The notes beneath the pieces were generated by a model. The model was given only the letters and a program-made list of their open reading frames with translations, was not told where the DNA came from and did not search any database. From Comamonas sp. SCN 65-56 (GTDB taxonomy: Bacteria; Pseudomonadota; Gammaproteobacteria; Burkholderiales; Burkholderiaceae_C), in assembly GCF_001724135.1 (NCBI RefSeq), contig NZ_MEDS01000001.1:124001-188000 (forward strand): a DNA stretch of 64,000 nucleotides, written 5' to 3'. The position numbers and the translations under genes are program-made. This document shows positions 42,526 to 52,577 of the stretch, in pieces (position 1 is the stretch's first letter; each line of letters starts with the position of its first letter).

Positions 42526-43443
42526 TCAGATGCCTGTTGCCAAGGCGTAGGGCAGCGGGGTGATTTCCAGTAGCGCGCCGTGCGCAGGTGCGGTGCGCAG
42601 TTCATCCGTCGCACCATCGATAGCCAGTACGACCAAGGAAGCGTAGCCGCCAGTGGGCGAGGGTGCGGCTTGCACCACGGTGCCAATGTCGTCCTCAGCA
42701 CGAAAAATCGCATCGCCCACGGCCAGTGCGCTCTGGCTGTGTGCCAGATAGGTACGGCGCTTGACACTGCCGCGAAACTGGCTGCGTGCCACGACCTCCT
42801 GTCCTGGGTAGCAGCCTTTGTGAAAATCCACGGCGCCCACGGATTCAAGGTTCAGCATCTGCGGCACAAAGGCATCGGCGACCGGCTGGCTGATCGTCAC
42901 CACCCCGCTGCGCACTTCACTCCAGAGCCATTGCGCCGCATCGCCATCGGTTGCCGCGGGGGGCGGTTCGCCGACAGGCGCCAGCCAGAGTGCACGCATG
43001 CGGTCATCCGCCGGATGCAGCGCCACCGTGTGGGTGTTGTTCAGCGTTTGACAAAGGCCGGGGCTGGCATTGGCCGGCAGCAGAGACTGTGCAGTGCTCC
43101 CGAGCAAACCCATGAGCTGCATGTCTTGCGTGGCGTCGTGCAGCGTCAGCCGTGCGTGGAGCGTAAACAGCGCAAGGCGCTTGAGCGTGCCCGGCAGCAC
43201 ACTGCGGTGGCACACCAGAAAGAACTCCTGTGGGCCAGCTGCGAGTACGAGCAGGCTGGCGAGCACACGGCCTTTGGGGGAGAGGTAGGCGGCCAGGCGT
43301 GCCTGGCTGGTGCCCAGATGCAAAATGTCCTGCGTCAACTGGCTGTGCAGGAAACCGGCGGCATCCGGGCCCTGCGCACGAATGACGCCGAGGTGGGAAA
43401 GCTGGGTGGCGCCATGAACGAGCGCGGACGTGGCATGCGGCAT
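42526..43443 (-). CDS. ygfZ: folate-binding protein YgfZ
   Basis: The 305-residue relative of the T-protein of glycine cleavage uses tetrahydrofolate in maintaining iron-sulfur enzymes. The hallmark KGCYPGQEVVAR (Cys211) is present, with GFLHSQLTQDI and YLSPKGRVLASLLVL at the N-terminus. The frame is open for another 330 codons upstream, but those residues are antisense to mltG. ATG at 43443 starts the family-like sequence. It is divergent from mltG, with 45 bases between them. Confidence 0.9.
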   Translation of the reverse strand: MPHATSALVHGATQLSHLGVIRAQGPDAAGFLHSQLTQDILHLGTSQARLAAYLSPKGRVLASLLVLAAGPQEFFLVCHRSVLPGTLKRLALFTLHARLTLHDATQDMQLMGLLGSTAQSLLPANASPGLCQTLNNTHTVALHPADDRMRALWLAPVGEPPPAATDGDAAQWLWSEVRSGVVTISQPVADAFVPQMLNLESVGAVDFHKGCYPGQEVVARSQFRGSVKRRTYLAHSQSALAVGDAIFRAEDDIGTVVQAAPSPTGGYASLVVLAIDGATDELRTAPAHGALLEITPLPYALATGI

Positions 43444-43488
43444 GGGTCCATTATGATGATCGATTCCCTTTTTGCCTGCTGATGCGCG

Positions 43489-44478
43489 ATGCGCCGCTTT
43501 TTCCTCGTGCTGATTTTGGTTGCTGCTGCCGTGGCGGGTGCAGCCGCCTGGTGGCTGCATGCGCCCATGGCATCGGGCAGCGCAGCGGCCATCGAACTCG
43601 AAGTGGAGCCTGGCGCCACACCTCGCGCAGTCGCCCAGGCGGCGGCGCAGGCGGGCCTGCAGGTGCCGCCGCGGCTGTTGTGGCTGTGGTTTCGGCTCTC
43701 GGGTGAAGACCGGCTGATCAAGGCAGGCAACTACGAGATTCCCGCCGGGACGACGCCGGTGCAGCTGCTGCAAAAGCTGGTGCGTGGCGATGCCACCATG
43801 CGGACCGTGACGCTGATCGAAGGCTGGAACATGCGCCAGGTGCGCGCGGCGCTGGCGCATGCCGACAGCCTCAAGCCGGATACGCAGGGCATGGATGACG
43901 CGGCGCTGATGGCCGCCCTGGGTCGGCCCGGCCTGTCGCCTGAAGGCCGGTTCTTTCCTGACACCTATGCCTACGCCAGGGGCAGCAGCGATATCGCGGT
44001 ACTGCGCCGCGCCATGCGGCAGATGGACAAGCGTCTGGATGCCGCCTGGGCAGCGCGGGAGCCTGGCCTGCCGCTCACGTCGCCCGAGCAGGCGCTCACG
44101 CTCGCAAGCCTGGTGGAGAAGGAGACCGGCCGCGCGCAGGACCGTGCGCAGATCGCCGGCGTCTTCATCAATCGCTTGCGCGCTGGCATGCTGCTGCAGA
44201 CCGACCCGAGCGTGATTTACGGCCTGGGCGCACAGTTCGACGGCAACTTGCGCAAGCGCGACCTGCAGGCGGATACGCCCTACAACACCTACACGCGGGC
44301 AGGCCTGCCGCCAACGCCGATCGCGATGCCGGGTCGGGCGGCGCTGCTGGCGGCGGTGCAACCGGGCTCCACCAAGGCGCTGTACTTTGTGGCGCGCGGC
44401 GATGGCAGCAGTCAGTTCAGCGCCACGCTGGACGAGCACAACCGGGCCGTCAATCGTTATCAGCGGGGTGGCAAATGA
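43489..44478 (+). CDS. mltG: endolytic murein transglycosylase MltG
   Basis: The 329-residue inner-membrane enzyme cleaves nascent peptidoglycan glycan strands. It has a single N-terminal membrane anchor ([20 protein letters not shown]). A LysM-like segment and the YceG domain follow: [20 protein letters not shown] (catalytic Glu), [26 protein letters not shown] and [18 protein letters not shown]. It overlaps tmk by ATGA, starting a mltG-tmk-holB-PilZ-tatD run commonly seen in proteobacteria. Confidence 0.94.
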   Translation: MRRFFLVLILVAAAVAGAAAWWLHAPMASGSAAAIELEVEPGATPRAVAQAAAQAGLQVPPRLLWLWFRLSGEDRLIKAGNYEIPAGTTPVQLLQKLVRGDATMRTVTLIEGWNMRQVRAALAHADSLKPDTQGMDDAALMAALGRPGLSPEGRFFPDTYAYARGSSDIAVLRRAMRQMDKRLDAAWAAREPGLPLTSPEQALTLASLVEKETGRAQDRAQIAGVFINRLRAGMLLQTDPSVIYGLGAQFDGNLRKRDLQADTPYNTYTRAGLPPTPIAMPGRAALLAAVQPGSTKALYFVARGDGSSQFSATLDEHNRAVNRYQRGGK

Positions 44479-45134
44479 ACCGGGGGCTTTTCATCACCTT
44501 CGAGGGCATCGACGGCGCGGGCAAGTCTTCGCATATCGCGCGGCTCGCCGACGCCTTGCGCGGCGCAGGGCGCGAGGTGGTGCTGACGCGGGAACCCGGC
44601 GGGACGCCGCTGGCTGAAACGTTGCGCGAGCTGCTGTTGCACCAGCCCATGGATGCGCTGACCGAGGTGCTGCTGGCCTTTGCCGCGCGGCGCGATCACC
44701 TGCGCCAGGTCATTGGCCCGGCCTTGGCCAAGGGGTGCGTGGTGCTGTGCGACCGGTTCACGGATGCGACCTTTGCCTATCAGGGCGCAGGGCGCGGGTT
44801 GGATGGTGCTTTACTATCGTATATGGAGCGCGTTGCGCAGACGGGTATTGCGCAAAACGATGATTTGATGCTTGATCCGGACATGACACTGTGGTTTGAC
44901 TTGCCCCCCGCGGTGGCTGCCGCGCGGCTGGCGGATGCGCGCGCGCCGGATCGGTTTGAGTCGCAGCCACAGGCGTTTTTCAGCCGCGTGGCGCAGGGCT
45001 ATGCCGATCGCGCCGCGCAGGCACCGCAACGCATGTTCCGCATCGATGCGGCACTGGAGCGCGAGCAGGTGGCCGAGCAGATGTTGGCAGCGGTGGCGGC
45101 GCGTGGCTGGCTGAGCGCGGATTCGCATGGCTGA
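44475..45134 (+). CDS. tmk: thymidylate kinase
   Basis: The 219-residue enzyme phosphorylates dTMP to dTDP. It has the P-loop [12 protein letters not shown], the DR motif in [17 protein letters not shown] and [15 protein letters not shown]. The length is standard. Its start overlaps mltG and its stop overlaps holB by 8 bases. Confidence 0.96.
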   Translation: MNRGLFITFEGIDGAGKSSHIARLADALRGAGREVVLTREPGGTPLAETLRELLLHQPMDALTEVLLAFAARRDHLRQVIGPALAKGCVVLCDRFTDATFAYQGAGRGLDGALLSYMERVAQTGIAQNDDLMLDPDMTLWFDLPPAVAAARLADARAPDRFESQPQAFFSRVAQGYADRAAQAPQRMFRIDAALEREQVAEQMLAAVAARGWLSADSHG

Positions 45135-46155
45135 AGTGGCTCCCTGGATTGCACGCCAGCGCGACCAGCTGCTGGCGCAGCGCGGCCATGCCTGGCTGCT
45201 GCATGGCCCTTCGGGGCTGGGGCAGTACGCGCTGGCGCTGGAACTGGTGCGCGCCTGGCTGTGCGATGCACCCGGCACGCAGGGCGCCTGCGGTCAATGT
45301 GCCAGTTGCCACGGCATCGCGGTGCGCACCCACGCCGATGTGCGCGTGCTGATGCCCGAGGTGCAAATGCAGCAGCTGGGCTGGCCGCTGCCGGAGAAGG
45401 CGCAGGCCGACATTGACGAAAAAAAGCGCAAGCCCAGCCGTGAAATCCGTGTTGATGCGATGCGCGAAGCGGTCGATTTTGTCCAGCGCACCAGTGCACG
45501 CGGACGCGGCAAAGCGGTGCTGGTCTACCCGGCCGAACAGATGAATGCGGTGACGGCCAACGCCTTGCTCAAGACCCTGGAAGAACCGCCGGGCGACGCG
45601 CGCTTCGTGCTGGCGACCGAGGCCGCGCATCAGCTTTTGCCCACGATCCGCAGCCGCTGCCAGGCCCATGCCTTGCAGTGGCCTGCGCAGGCCGAGGCGC
45701 AAGCCTGGCTGGTGGCGCAGGGCGTGGCGGCGGATGCGGCGCCGGTGTGGCTGCGCGCGGCCGGTGGGCGACCGGCCGATGCGCTGGCGCTGGTGCAGGC
45801 TGGCGGCAGCCCGCAGGCATGGGCCGGTCTGCCGCAGGCCCTCGCGCGCGGTGATGCGACGGCGCTGGCCGGCATGGAGCCGCCACAGGCGGTCGAGGTA
45901 CTGCAAAAGCTTTGCCACGACGCGTTGGCGCAGCGTGTGGGCGCCGCGCCGCGCTACTTTGCCGTCGTAGATCTGCCGCCACCCGCGCAATTGCCATCCA
46001 TTTCCGTGCTCACCCGTTGGGCCGCGCTGCTGCGTGCGCAGGCACGCACGGCGGAACATCCCTTCAATGCCGGCCTGATGCTGGAAGCGCTCACCGCCCA
46101 GGCGCGCGAAACGCTGGGCCATGCCCTAAACTCCGGTCACCCGAACCGCCGCTGA
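45127..46155 (+). CDS. holB: DNA polymerase III delta' subunit
   Basis: The 342-residue clamp-loader subunit has the degenerate P-loop [15 protein letters not shown] typical of delta' (Gln in place of Lys). The zinc-binding cysteines lie in [19 protein letters not shown]. The SRC motif is in [12 protein letters not shown], and [18 protein letters not shown] follows the usual pattern. The delta' subunit is expected not to hydrolyse ATP itself. It lies between tmk and a PilZ gene, as in relatives. Confidence 0.93.
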   Translation: MAEVAPWIARQRDQLLAQRGHAWLLHGPSGLGQYALALELVRAWLCDAPGTQGACGQCASCHGIAVRTHADVRVLMPEVQMQQLGWPLPEKAQADIDEKKRKPSREIRVDAMREAVDFVQRTSARGRGKAVLVYPAEQMNAVTANALLKTLEEPPGDARFVLATEAAHQLLPTIRSRCQAHALQWPAQAEAQAWLVAQGVAADAAPVWLRAAGGRPADALALVQAGGSPQAWAGLPQALARGDATALAGMEPPQAVEVLQKLCHDALAQRVGAAPRYFAVVDLPPPAQLPSISVLTRWAALLRAQARTAEHPFNAGLMLEALTAQARETLGHALNSGHPNRR

Positions 46156-46166
46156 CACCTACCGAC

Positions 46167-46526
46167 ATGGCTACCCCCGCCAATGCGCCACGCCCCAGCG
46201 TGATGCAGCTCAACATCAAGGACAAGGCGATGCTGCACGCGTCGTTCATTCCACTGTTTGCCGAAGGGGGCATCTTCGTGCCGACCACGCGTGAATACCG
46301 GCTGGGCGATGATGTCTACGTGCTGCTCTCGCTGCCCGAGCAGCCGCAGCGCTACCCGGTTGCCGGCAAGGTGGCCTGGGTCAACCCGGCGCGCGCCGGT
46401 GGCGGCCGCACCCAAGGCGTGGGCGTACGCTTTCCGGACGATGACAAGGCGCGCCAGCTCAAGCTCAAAATCGAGGAAATCCTCGGTGCGCTGCTGGGCT
46501 CGGACAAGCCGACACAGACCATTTGA
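46167..46526 (+). CDS. PilZ domain protein
   Basis: The 119-residue protein is a single PilZ domain: NIKDKAMLHASFIPLFAEGGIFVPTTREYRLGDDVYVLLSLPE, VAGKVAWVNP and GVGVRFPDD. The RxxxR and D/NxSxxG c-di-GMP-binding motifs are not evident near the N-terminus. That fits the type IV pilus PilZ subgroup, which does not bind c-di-GMP directly. It sits in the holB-tatD interval where PilZ is usually found. Confidence 0.9.
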   Translation: MATPANAPRPSVMQLNIKDKAMLHASFIPLFAEGGIFVPTTREYRLGDDVYVLLSLPEQPQRYPVAGKVAWVNPARAGGGRTQGVGVRFPDDDKARQLKLKIEEILGALLGSDKPTQTI

Positions 46527-46569
46527 GCGCTCTTGCCGCCTGGCGCGCAACGTGCGTGTGGCGTGAACC

Positions 46570-47379
46570 ATGTTTGTCGATTCCCACTGCCATTTGAATG
46601 ATCCCGGGCTTCGCCCGCAGCTCGCCGCCATCCGCGCGGCAATGGCGCAGGCGCAGGTAGACCGTGCGCTGTGCATCTGCACCACGATGGAGGAATTCCC
46701 GCAAGTGCACCAGCTCGCGCTGGACCATGACAACTTCTGGGCCAGCGTGGGCGTGCATCCCGAGACCGAAGACATGGCCGAGCCCAGTGTCAACGAGCTT
46801 GTACGCCTGGCGGTGCTGCCACGCGTCGTTGCGGTGGGAGAAACCGGGCTGGACTACTACCAGCTCGACGAGCGCAAGGGCGGCCGCAGCGTGGCAGACC
46901 TTGAGTGGCAGCGCGAGCGCTTTCGCACGCACATCCGCGCCGCGCGTGCGGCCGCTCGCCCGCTGGTGATTCACACGCGCAGCGCGAGTGAAGACACGCT
47001 CGCCATCCTGCGCGATGAAGGCGAAGACGGCAGTGCGGGCAGTGCCGGCGGCGTTTTCCACTGCTTCACGGAAAGCATGGACGTGGCGCGTTCCGCATTG
47101 GATCTGGGTTTTCATATTTCGTTTTCCGGCATCGTCACGTTCAAGAAATCGCAGGACCTGCGCGCGGTGGCGGCCTTTGTGCCGCTCGATCGCCTGCTGA
47201 TAGAGACCGACAGCCCTTACCTCGCCCCCGTTCCCATGCGCGGCAAGCCCAATAGCCCGGCCTATGTGCCGTATGTGGCGCAGCAGGTGGCGCAGGTGCG
47301 GGGTGTGGAGATCGCCGAAATCGCGCAGGCGACGAGTCGCAACTTTGAACGGCTCTTCCTGAAAGGTGAAGCGGCGTGA
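46570..47379 (+). CDS. TatD family metal-dependent deoxyribonuclease
   Basis: The 269-residue TIM-barrel hydrolase has the metal ligands in FVDSHCHLND, GETGLDYY, VIHTRSA, GGVFHCFTES and IETDSPYLAPVPMRGK. All positions expected for TatD/YcfH nucleases are present. It is cytoplasmic and acts in 3'-5' DNA degradation or repair. Its stop overlaps the ankyrin gene. Confidence 0.92.
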   Translation: MFVDSHCHLNDPGLRPQLAAIRAAMAQAQVDRALCICTTMEEFPQVHQLALDHDNFWASVGVHPETEDMAEPSVNELVRLAVLPRVVAVGETGLDYYQLDERKGGRSVADLEWQRERFRTHIRAARAAARPLVIHTRSASEDTLAILRDEGEDGSAGSAGGVFHCFTESMDVARSALDLGFHISFSGIVTFKKSQDLRAVAAFVPLDRLLIETDSPYLAPVPMRGKPNSPAYVPYVAQQVAQVRGVEIAEIAQATSRNFERLFLKGEAA

Positions 47380-48047
47380 TGGCGCGCAGGCGAGTGCTGC
47401 TCCTGGCCTGGCTGCCGCTGATGGCGCCGGTAGCCAGGGCTGGCGCGTATGAAGATTTTTTCAAGGCCATCGAACTGGACGACGACCGCACGGTCGCAGA
47501 CTTGCTGCGCCGCGGCTTTGATCCGAACGCGCGCGACCCGCGCCGCCAGTCGGCGATCATCGTTGCGCTGGACAAGGATTCGCGCAAGGTCGCTGCCGTG
47601 CTGCTGGCCAGTCGCAAGCTCAAGGTGGAAGCGCGCAATGCCAAGGACGAGAGCGCGCTGATGATGGCGGCGCTGCGCGGCAATCTGGAGGCAGCGCGCA
47701 CCTTGATCGCGCGCGACGCCGATGTGAACAAGACCGGCTGGACGCCATTGCACTACGCAGCCAGCAGCAGTGCGGATACCGCCCAGGCCATGGTGCGTTT
47801 GCTGCTGGAGCACTCGGCCTACATCGATGCCGGTTCGCCCAACGGCACCACGCCGCTGATGATGGCGGCACAGTACGGCGAGATCGACGTTGCCCGCCTG
47901 CTGCTGCAAGAGGGCGCGGACCCCTCCATCAAGAACCAGCTCGGCCTTGCCGCAGCGGACTTCGCGCGCAAGGCGCAGCGCGATGGCCTGGTGCAGGACA
48001 TCGTGCGCGCCCTGCAGCAACAGCGGCCCGACAAGGGCCAGTGGTAG
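47379..48047 (+). CDS. exported ankyrin repeat protein
   Basis: The 222-residue protein has a signal peptide (RRRVLLLAWLPLMAPVARAGA) and about five ankyrin repeats: DDRTVADLLRRGFDPNARD, RQSAIIVALDKDSRKVAAVLL, ESALMMAALRGNLEAARTLIARDADVN, TPLHYAASSSADTAQAMVRLL and TPLMMAAQYGEIDVARLLLQEGADP. It is expected to bind another periplasmic protein. ATG 47379 directly follows a GTG at 47376; either could start it, both overlapping the tatD stop. Confidence 0.88.
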   Translation: MARRRVLLLAWLPLMAPVARAGAYEDFFKAIELDDDRTVADLLRRGFDPNARDPRRQSAIIVALDKDSRKVAAVLLASRKLKVEARNAKDESALMMAALRGNLEAARTLIARDADVNKTGWTPLHYAASSSADTAQAMVRLLLEHSAYIDAGSPNGTTPLMMAAQYGEIDVARLLLQEGADPSIKNQLGLAAADFARKAQRDGLVQDIVRALQQQRPDKGQW

Positions 48048-48050
48048 GGG

Positions 48051-49823
48051 CTATGAATGCCCTACCGATCTGAGCCGCGCATACAGGCCGCCAGCGGCCA
48101 GCAATTCGGCGTGCGTGCCTTGCTCGGCAATGCGACCGTGCTCCATCACGATGACGCGATCGGCATGCTCTATGGTGGAGAGCCGGTGCGCGATGATCAG
48201 CGTGGTGCGCCCGTGCATCAGCCGCTGCAGCGCCTGTTGCACCAGGCGCTCTGACGTGGTATCGAGCGCCGAGGTGGCTTCGTCCAGGATCAGGATGGGC
48301 GCATCCCTGTAGAGCGCGCGCGCAATCGCCAGCCGCTGGCGTTGCCCGCCCGAGAGCTGCGTGGCGTTGTGCCCCAGCACGGTATGCATGCCTTGCGCCA
48401 GCGTGTCCACATGCTCGGCTAGGTTGGACGCCTCCAGGCTGTGTTGCACGCGCGCTTCGTCAATCGTCGTTCCCAGCGCCACATTGGCGGCAACGCTGGC
48501 ATTGAACATCACCACGTCTTGGCTCACCAGCGCAAATTGCTGGCGCAGGCAGCGCAAATTCCAATCGTGCAGCGCCACGCCGTCCAGCGTGATGCTGCCG
48601 CCATCGGGCGTGATGAAGCGCGGCAACAGGTTGACCAGCGTGCTTTTGCCCGCCCCCGAGGGGCCGACCAGCGCCACCACCTCACCAGGCTTTATGGCCA
48701 GCGTGATGCCATCGAGCGCGAAACTCTGCTTGCCGGCGTAGCACACGCGCACGTCGCGCAGCTCGATCGCGCCGTGGGCTCGCCCGCTTTGGTGGCTGCC
48801 TTCGTCTTCGGGCTGTGTCTCGTCCAGCAGGCCTTGTCCGCGCTCCAGGGCGGCAACGCCACGCGTGATGGGGTTGGCGATATCGGCCAGGCGCTTGATC
48901 GGAGAAATCAGCATCAGCATGGCCGCAATGAAGGCCGCAAAGCCGCCAACGCTCACCGCTTGCGCGCCGTTGCCGCGCCCCTGCCACAACGCAATGCAGA
49001 TCACGGTGGACAGCGCGGCCGCAGCCAGCAGCTGGATGGCTGGCGTCATGGCACCCGAGGCGACGGTAGATTTCATCGCCAGTTGCCGCAGGCGTTCGCT
49101 GAGCTGCTCGAACCGGCTTGCTTCCTGCGCTTGTGCACCATGCAGCCGCACCACGCGGTGCGCGAGCACGTTTTCCTCGACCACGTAGGCCAGGTCGTCG
49201 GTGGCGCCCTGGCTGGCGCGGGTGATGCGGTACAGGCGCTTGGACAGGGTCGTCATCACCCATGCCACCGTCGGCACCATGAGGGCGACGATCAGCGTCA
49301 ATTGCCAGTTCAGGTAGAGCAGGTAGCCTAGCAGTGCGAGTACGGTAAAGCCGTCGCGCGATGCGCCCAACACCGCCTGTACCAGCACGGTAAAGCCGTT
49401 TTGCACCTCGTACACCACGGTGTTGGAGAGGGTGCTGGCCGATTGCCGATCGAAAATGTCCATGCGGGCGGCCAGCAACCGGTCGAACAGTGCGGCGCGC
49501 AGGCGCACCATGCCCTCGTTGGCAATGCGCGCCAGCGCGTATTTGCCGGTGAACTGGGCCACGCCCCGAATCAGGAACACGCCGATGATGGCTACAGGCA
49601 CCAGCCACAGCGGCAGCGAGCCTTCCGTGAAACCCTCATCCAGCAGGGGTTTGAGCAGCGCCGGGATCAGCGGTTCGGTAGCCGCCGCGACCACGGTGGT
49701 GAGCAGTGCCACGACCCACTCCAGGCGCTGGTTGCCGAAGTAGGGGCGCAGACGTCGCAGGCGCGCGCCCAGCGCTTGAGCCGGCGGCGTCGGCGAGCTC
49801 GCAGTAGAATCGTGGTCTTGCAT
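48051..49823 (-). CDS. msbA: lipid A export permease/ATPase MsbA
   Basis: The 590-residue half-transporter has six membrane segments in the first 320 residues. The ATPase domain has Walker A GPSGAGKST, signature LSGGQRQRLAIARAL, Walker B ILILDEATSALD and H-loop IIAHRLST. It flips lipid A-core across the inner membrane as a homodimer. The ATG at 49823 was preferred over an upstream TTG. It converges with the ankyrin gene, 3 bases apart. Confidence 0.92.
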   Translation of the reverse strand: MQDHDSTASSPTPPAQALGARLRRLRPYFGNQRLEWVVALLTTVVAAATEPLIPALLKPLLDEGFTEGSLPLWLVPVAIIGVFLIRGVAQFTGKYALARIANEGMVRLRAALFDRLLAARMDIFDRQSASTLSNTVVYEVQNGFTVLVQAVLGASRDGFTVLALLGYLLYLNWQLTLIVALMVPTVAWVMTTLSKRLYRITRASQGATDDLAYVVEENVLAHRVVRLHGAQAQEASRFEQLSERLRQLAMKSTVASGAMTPAIQLLAAAALSTVICIALWQGRGNGAQAVSVGGFAAFIAAMLMLISPIKRLADIANPITRGVAALERGQGLLDETQPEDEGSHQSGRAHGAIELRDVRVCYAGKQSFALDGITLAIKPGEVVALVGPSGAGKSTLVNLLPRFITPDGGSITLDGVALHDWNLRCLRQQFALVSQDVVMFNASVAANVALGTTIDEARVQHSLEASNLAEHVDTLAQGMHTVLGHNATQLSGGQRQRLAIARALYRDAPILILDEATSALDTTSERLVQQALQRLMHGRTTLIIAHRLSTIEHADRVIVMEHGRIAEQGTHAELLAAGGLYARLRSVGHS

Positions 49824-49940
49824 TGATTGCAAATTTTACGTTGGGGTGGTTGCTGAGCGGCACAGTTTGTCACATGGTTTGCTACGCTATGTGTAACATT
49901 CAACGCTTTGTCTGAAGGCTTTTACGAGTCACTATTTGTG

Positions 49941-51236
49941 ATGATTTTTGACCCCCCTTCCCAGATCTCTTCTTCCAGGCGCCAGTGGCTGGCTGCTGCG
50001 GCGCTCGCTGCCACGACACCGGCAATGGCGCAGTTTCGCGTGGAGATCACCGGCGTCGGCCTGACCCAGATGCCCGTCGCCATCCCGCCATTGCGCGGCG
50101 AAGACGCCTCGCCGCAGAAAATTTCCCAGATCGTCCTGGCAGACTTGGAACGCAGCGGCCGCTTCATCGGCGTGGATGCATCCGGCGTCCAGCTCGATGA
50201 AACCTCCCGCCCCGATCTGTCGCAATGGCGCGAGCGCAAGGCCGATGCGCTGAGCGCGGGCAGCATCACCCAGCTGGGCGATGGTCGCTGGGACACCCGC
50301 TTTCGTCTCTGGGACGTGGTGCGCGGGCAGGATCTGAGCGGCCAGAGCTATACCGTCACCCGCGCCGACCTGCGTCTGGTGGCGCACCGCATCGCGGATT
50401 ACATCTATGAAAAACTGACGGGCGAGCGCGGCATTTTCTCCACCCGCATCGCCTACGTCACCAAGGTGGGCAGCCGCTACAGCCTGTGGGTGGCCGATGC
50501 GGATGGCGAGAATGCGCAGTCGGCGCTCTCCAGCCCCGAGCCCATCATCTCGCCCGCCTGGTCGCCGTCGGGTACGCAGCTGGCTTATGTTTCGTTCGAG
50601 TCGCGCAAACCCGTCGTCTACGTGCACGACATCGCCACTGGCCGGCGGCGGCTGATCGCCAATTTCCGCGGCTCCAACAGCGCACCCGCCTGGGCGCCGG
50701 ACGGGCGCACGCTGGCCGTCACGCTCAGCCGCGATGGCGGCTCGCAGCTCTACACCATCAGCAGCAGCGGGGGCGAACCCACGCGGCTGATGCAGAGCGC
50801 TGGCATCGATACCGAGCCGGTCTACTCCAGCGACGGAGTGATTTATTTTGTGAGTGATCGTGGCGGCTCGCCGCAGATCTACCGCGTCGGAGCCAGTGGC
50901 GGCAATCCCGAGCGCGTCACCTTCCAGGGCAACTACGCCATCTCGCCCGCCATCAGTCCCGATGGCCAGTGGCTGGCCTACATCGCACGCGTCAATGGTG
51001 CGTTCAAGCTGTATGTGATGGACCTCAAATCGCACACGGCAAGTGCCATCACCGATACCACCGACGACGAGAGTCCGAGCTTTGCGCCCAATGGCAAACT
51101 GATCGTCTATGCCACGCGCCAGCAGGGCAAGGAGATGCTGATGACGACGACGCTGGACGGCAAGATCAAGGCCAGGCTCGCCGGGCAGAGCGGAGACATC
51201 CGCGAGCCGGCGTGGGGGCCATTTCAGAAGCAATGA
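49941..51236 (+). CDS. tolB: Tol-Pal system beta-propeller protein TolB
   Basis: The 431-residue periplasmic protein has a twin-arginine-like leader (SSRRQWLAAAALAATTPAMA), an N-terminal alpha/beta domain to about 165 and a six-bladed propeller with repeated SPAWSPSGTQLAYVSFES-type segments. It links Pal to TolA at the division site. tolQRA are not in the window. The ATG at 49941 fits the leader better than the upstream TTG at 49908. Confidence 0.95.
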   Translation: MIFDPPSQISSSRRQWLAAAALAATTPAMAQFRVEITGVGLTQMPVAIPPLRGEDASPQKISQIVLADLERSGRFIGVDASGVQLDETSRPDLSQWRERKADALSAGSITQLGDGRWDTRFRLWDVVRGQDLSGQSYTVTRADLRLVAHRIADYIYEKLTGERGIFSTRIAYVTKVGSRYSLWVADADGENAQSALSSPEPIISPAWSPSGTQLAYVSFESRKPVVYVHDIATGRRRLIANFRGSNSAPAWAPDGRTLAVTLSRDGGSQLYTISSSGGEPTRLMQSAGIDTEPVYSSDGVIYFVSDRGGSPQIYRVGASGGNPERVTFQGNYAISPAISPDGQWLAYIARVNGAFKLYVMDLKSHTASAITDTTDDESPSFAPNGKLIVYATRQQGKEMLMTTTLDGKIKARLAGQSGDIREPAWGPFQKQ

Positions 51237-51265
51237 TTTCTTTTTCAAACAAGTGAGAGTTCAAC

Positions 51266-51799
51266 GTGAAAAATTTCGGGTTCAACCGCATGTCTCTGGC
51301 CCTGGTGGCAGCCGCCTTGGTGGTGGGCTGCAGCTCGGGCGTCAAGCTGAATCAGCCGCCGGTTGAAGACAAGGGGGCGGCGTCTACCAATGGCGGCAAC
51401 GGCGCGAGCCAGAGCGGCGTGGCGCCGGTCGATTTGAACGCTACGCAAGGCACGGCCCAGGGGCCGGTGGACGTGGCGCGCATCATTTATTTCGACTTTG
51501 ACAGCTACTCGGTCAAGCCCGAGTACCAGTCGGTGCTCGATGCCCACGCGCGCTACCTCAAGAGCCACACGGCCACGCGCGTGACGCTGGAAGGCAATAC
51601 CGACGACCGCGGTGGCCGCGAATACAACCTGGCGCTGGGCCAAAAGCGCGCCGACGCGGTGCGCCGCGCACTGGGCTTGCTGGGCGTGCCTGAATCCCAG
51701 ATGGAAGCCGTGAGCTTTGGCAAGGAGAAGCCGGCGGTGCAGGGTTTTTCTGAAGAAGCTTTCGCCAAAAACCGCCGCGTTGAGCTGACCTACCATTGA
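51266..51799 (+). CDS. pal: peptidoglycan-associated lipoprotein Pal
   Basis: The 177-residue outer-membrane lipoprotein has lipobox ALVVGCSSG (Cys22). An OmpA-like peptidoglycan-binding domain follows: IIYFDFDSYSVKPEYQSVLDAHARYL, TLEGNTDDRGGREYNLALGQKRADAVRRALGLLGV and NRRVELTYH. It begins with GTG 29 bases after tolB. Confidence 0.95.
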   Translation: MKNFGFNRMSLALVAAALVVGCSSGVKLNQPPVEDKGAASTNGGNGASQSGVAPVDLNATQGTAQGPVDVARIIYFDFDSYSVKPEYQSVLDAHARYLKSHTATRVTLEGNTDDRGGREYNLALGQKRADAVRRALGLLGVPESQMEAVSFGKEKPAVQGFSEEAFAKNRRVELTYH

Positions 51800-51812
51800 A
51801 AGGAGCGGGTGC

Positions 51813-52577
51813 ATGCAGCGATTGACCTTGCGCTGGTGGCTGGCCGTTGTATGCGCATTGCTGGCGCTGGGCGCATCGGCGGCGCATGCGGCGCTGTTTG
51901 AGGATGATGAAGCGCGCCGGGCCATTCTGGAGATGCGCCAGCGCATCGATCAACTGCAACAGGGCAGTCAGCGTTCGGGCGATGATTCGGCGCAGTTGCG
52001 GCGCAGCCTGCTGGATCTGCAATCGCAAATCGAATCGCTGCGCGGTGATATCGCCGACCTGCGCGGCCAGAACGAAAAGTTGCGCCGCGATGTGACCGAC
52101 CTGCAGCAGCGTCAGAAGGATGTCGCCAAGAGCGTTGACGACCGACTGCGCAAGTTCGAGCCCGAAACCGTCCAGGTCGATGGCCGCGAATTCAAGGCGG
52201 AACCCGCGGAGAAGAGCGACTACGAAGCGGCTCTGGCGGTTTTCCGCACCGGAAAATTCCCCGATGCAGTAACGGCATTCCAGAGTTTCGTTGGCAAGTA
52301 CCCGCAGTCCGGCTATCTGCCCTCTGCGCGGTTCTGGCTGGGCAACGCGCAATATGCCACGCGTGCCTATCAGGCAGCCATCGACAATTTCAAGGCACTG
52401 CTGGCCAGCGCGCCTGACCATGCACGCGCTCCGGAAGCGGCGCTGTCCATCGCCAATTGCCAAGTCGAACTCAAGGATGCCAAGGGCGCGCGCAAGACGC
52501 TGGAAGACCTGATCCGGGTCTATCCGCAGTCCGAGGCGGCCACTGCCGCGAAAGAGCGGCTGTCACGCCTGAAGTGA
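51813..52577 (+). CDS. cpoB: Tol-Pal coordinator CpoB/YbgF
   Basis: The 254-residue periplasmic protein has a signal peptide (VVCALLALGASAAHA). An N-terminal coiled coil (about 25-115, EMRQRIDQLQQGSQRSG..., LRGQNEKLRRDVTDLQQRQ) and C-terminal TPR repeats (YEAALAVFRTGKFPDAVTAFQSFVGKYP...) follow. It tunes Tol function during cell constriction. The stop overlaps the next start by GTGA. Confidence 0.94.
   Translation: MQRLTLRWWLAVVCALLALGASAAHAALFEDDEARRAILEMRQRIDQLQQGSQRSGDDSAQLRRSLLDLQSQIESLRGDIADLRGQNEKLRRDVTDLQQRQKDVAKSVDDRLRKFEPETVQVDGREFKAEPAEKSDYEAALAVFRTGKFPDAVTAFQSFVGKYPQSGYLPSARFWLGNAQYATRAYQAAIDNFKALLASAPDHARAPEAALSIANCQVELKDAKGARKTLEDLIRVYPQSEAATAAKERLSRLK

Noticed and set aside
42526-44439. 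A 637-codon open frame on the minus strand suggesting a large ygfZ fusion protein
   Set aside because: The upstream 330 codons are antisense to mltG, a clear gene on the other strand, and show no family features. GC-rich DNA gives long antisense frames. ygfZ starts at 43443.
49869-49900. Possible sigma-70 promoter for tolB (TTGTCA with TGTGTAACAT downstream)
   Set aside because: The -10 box is poor and spacing ambiguous. tolB is often transcribed from promoters further upstream, so no feature was called.
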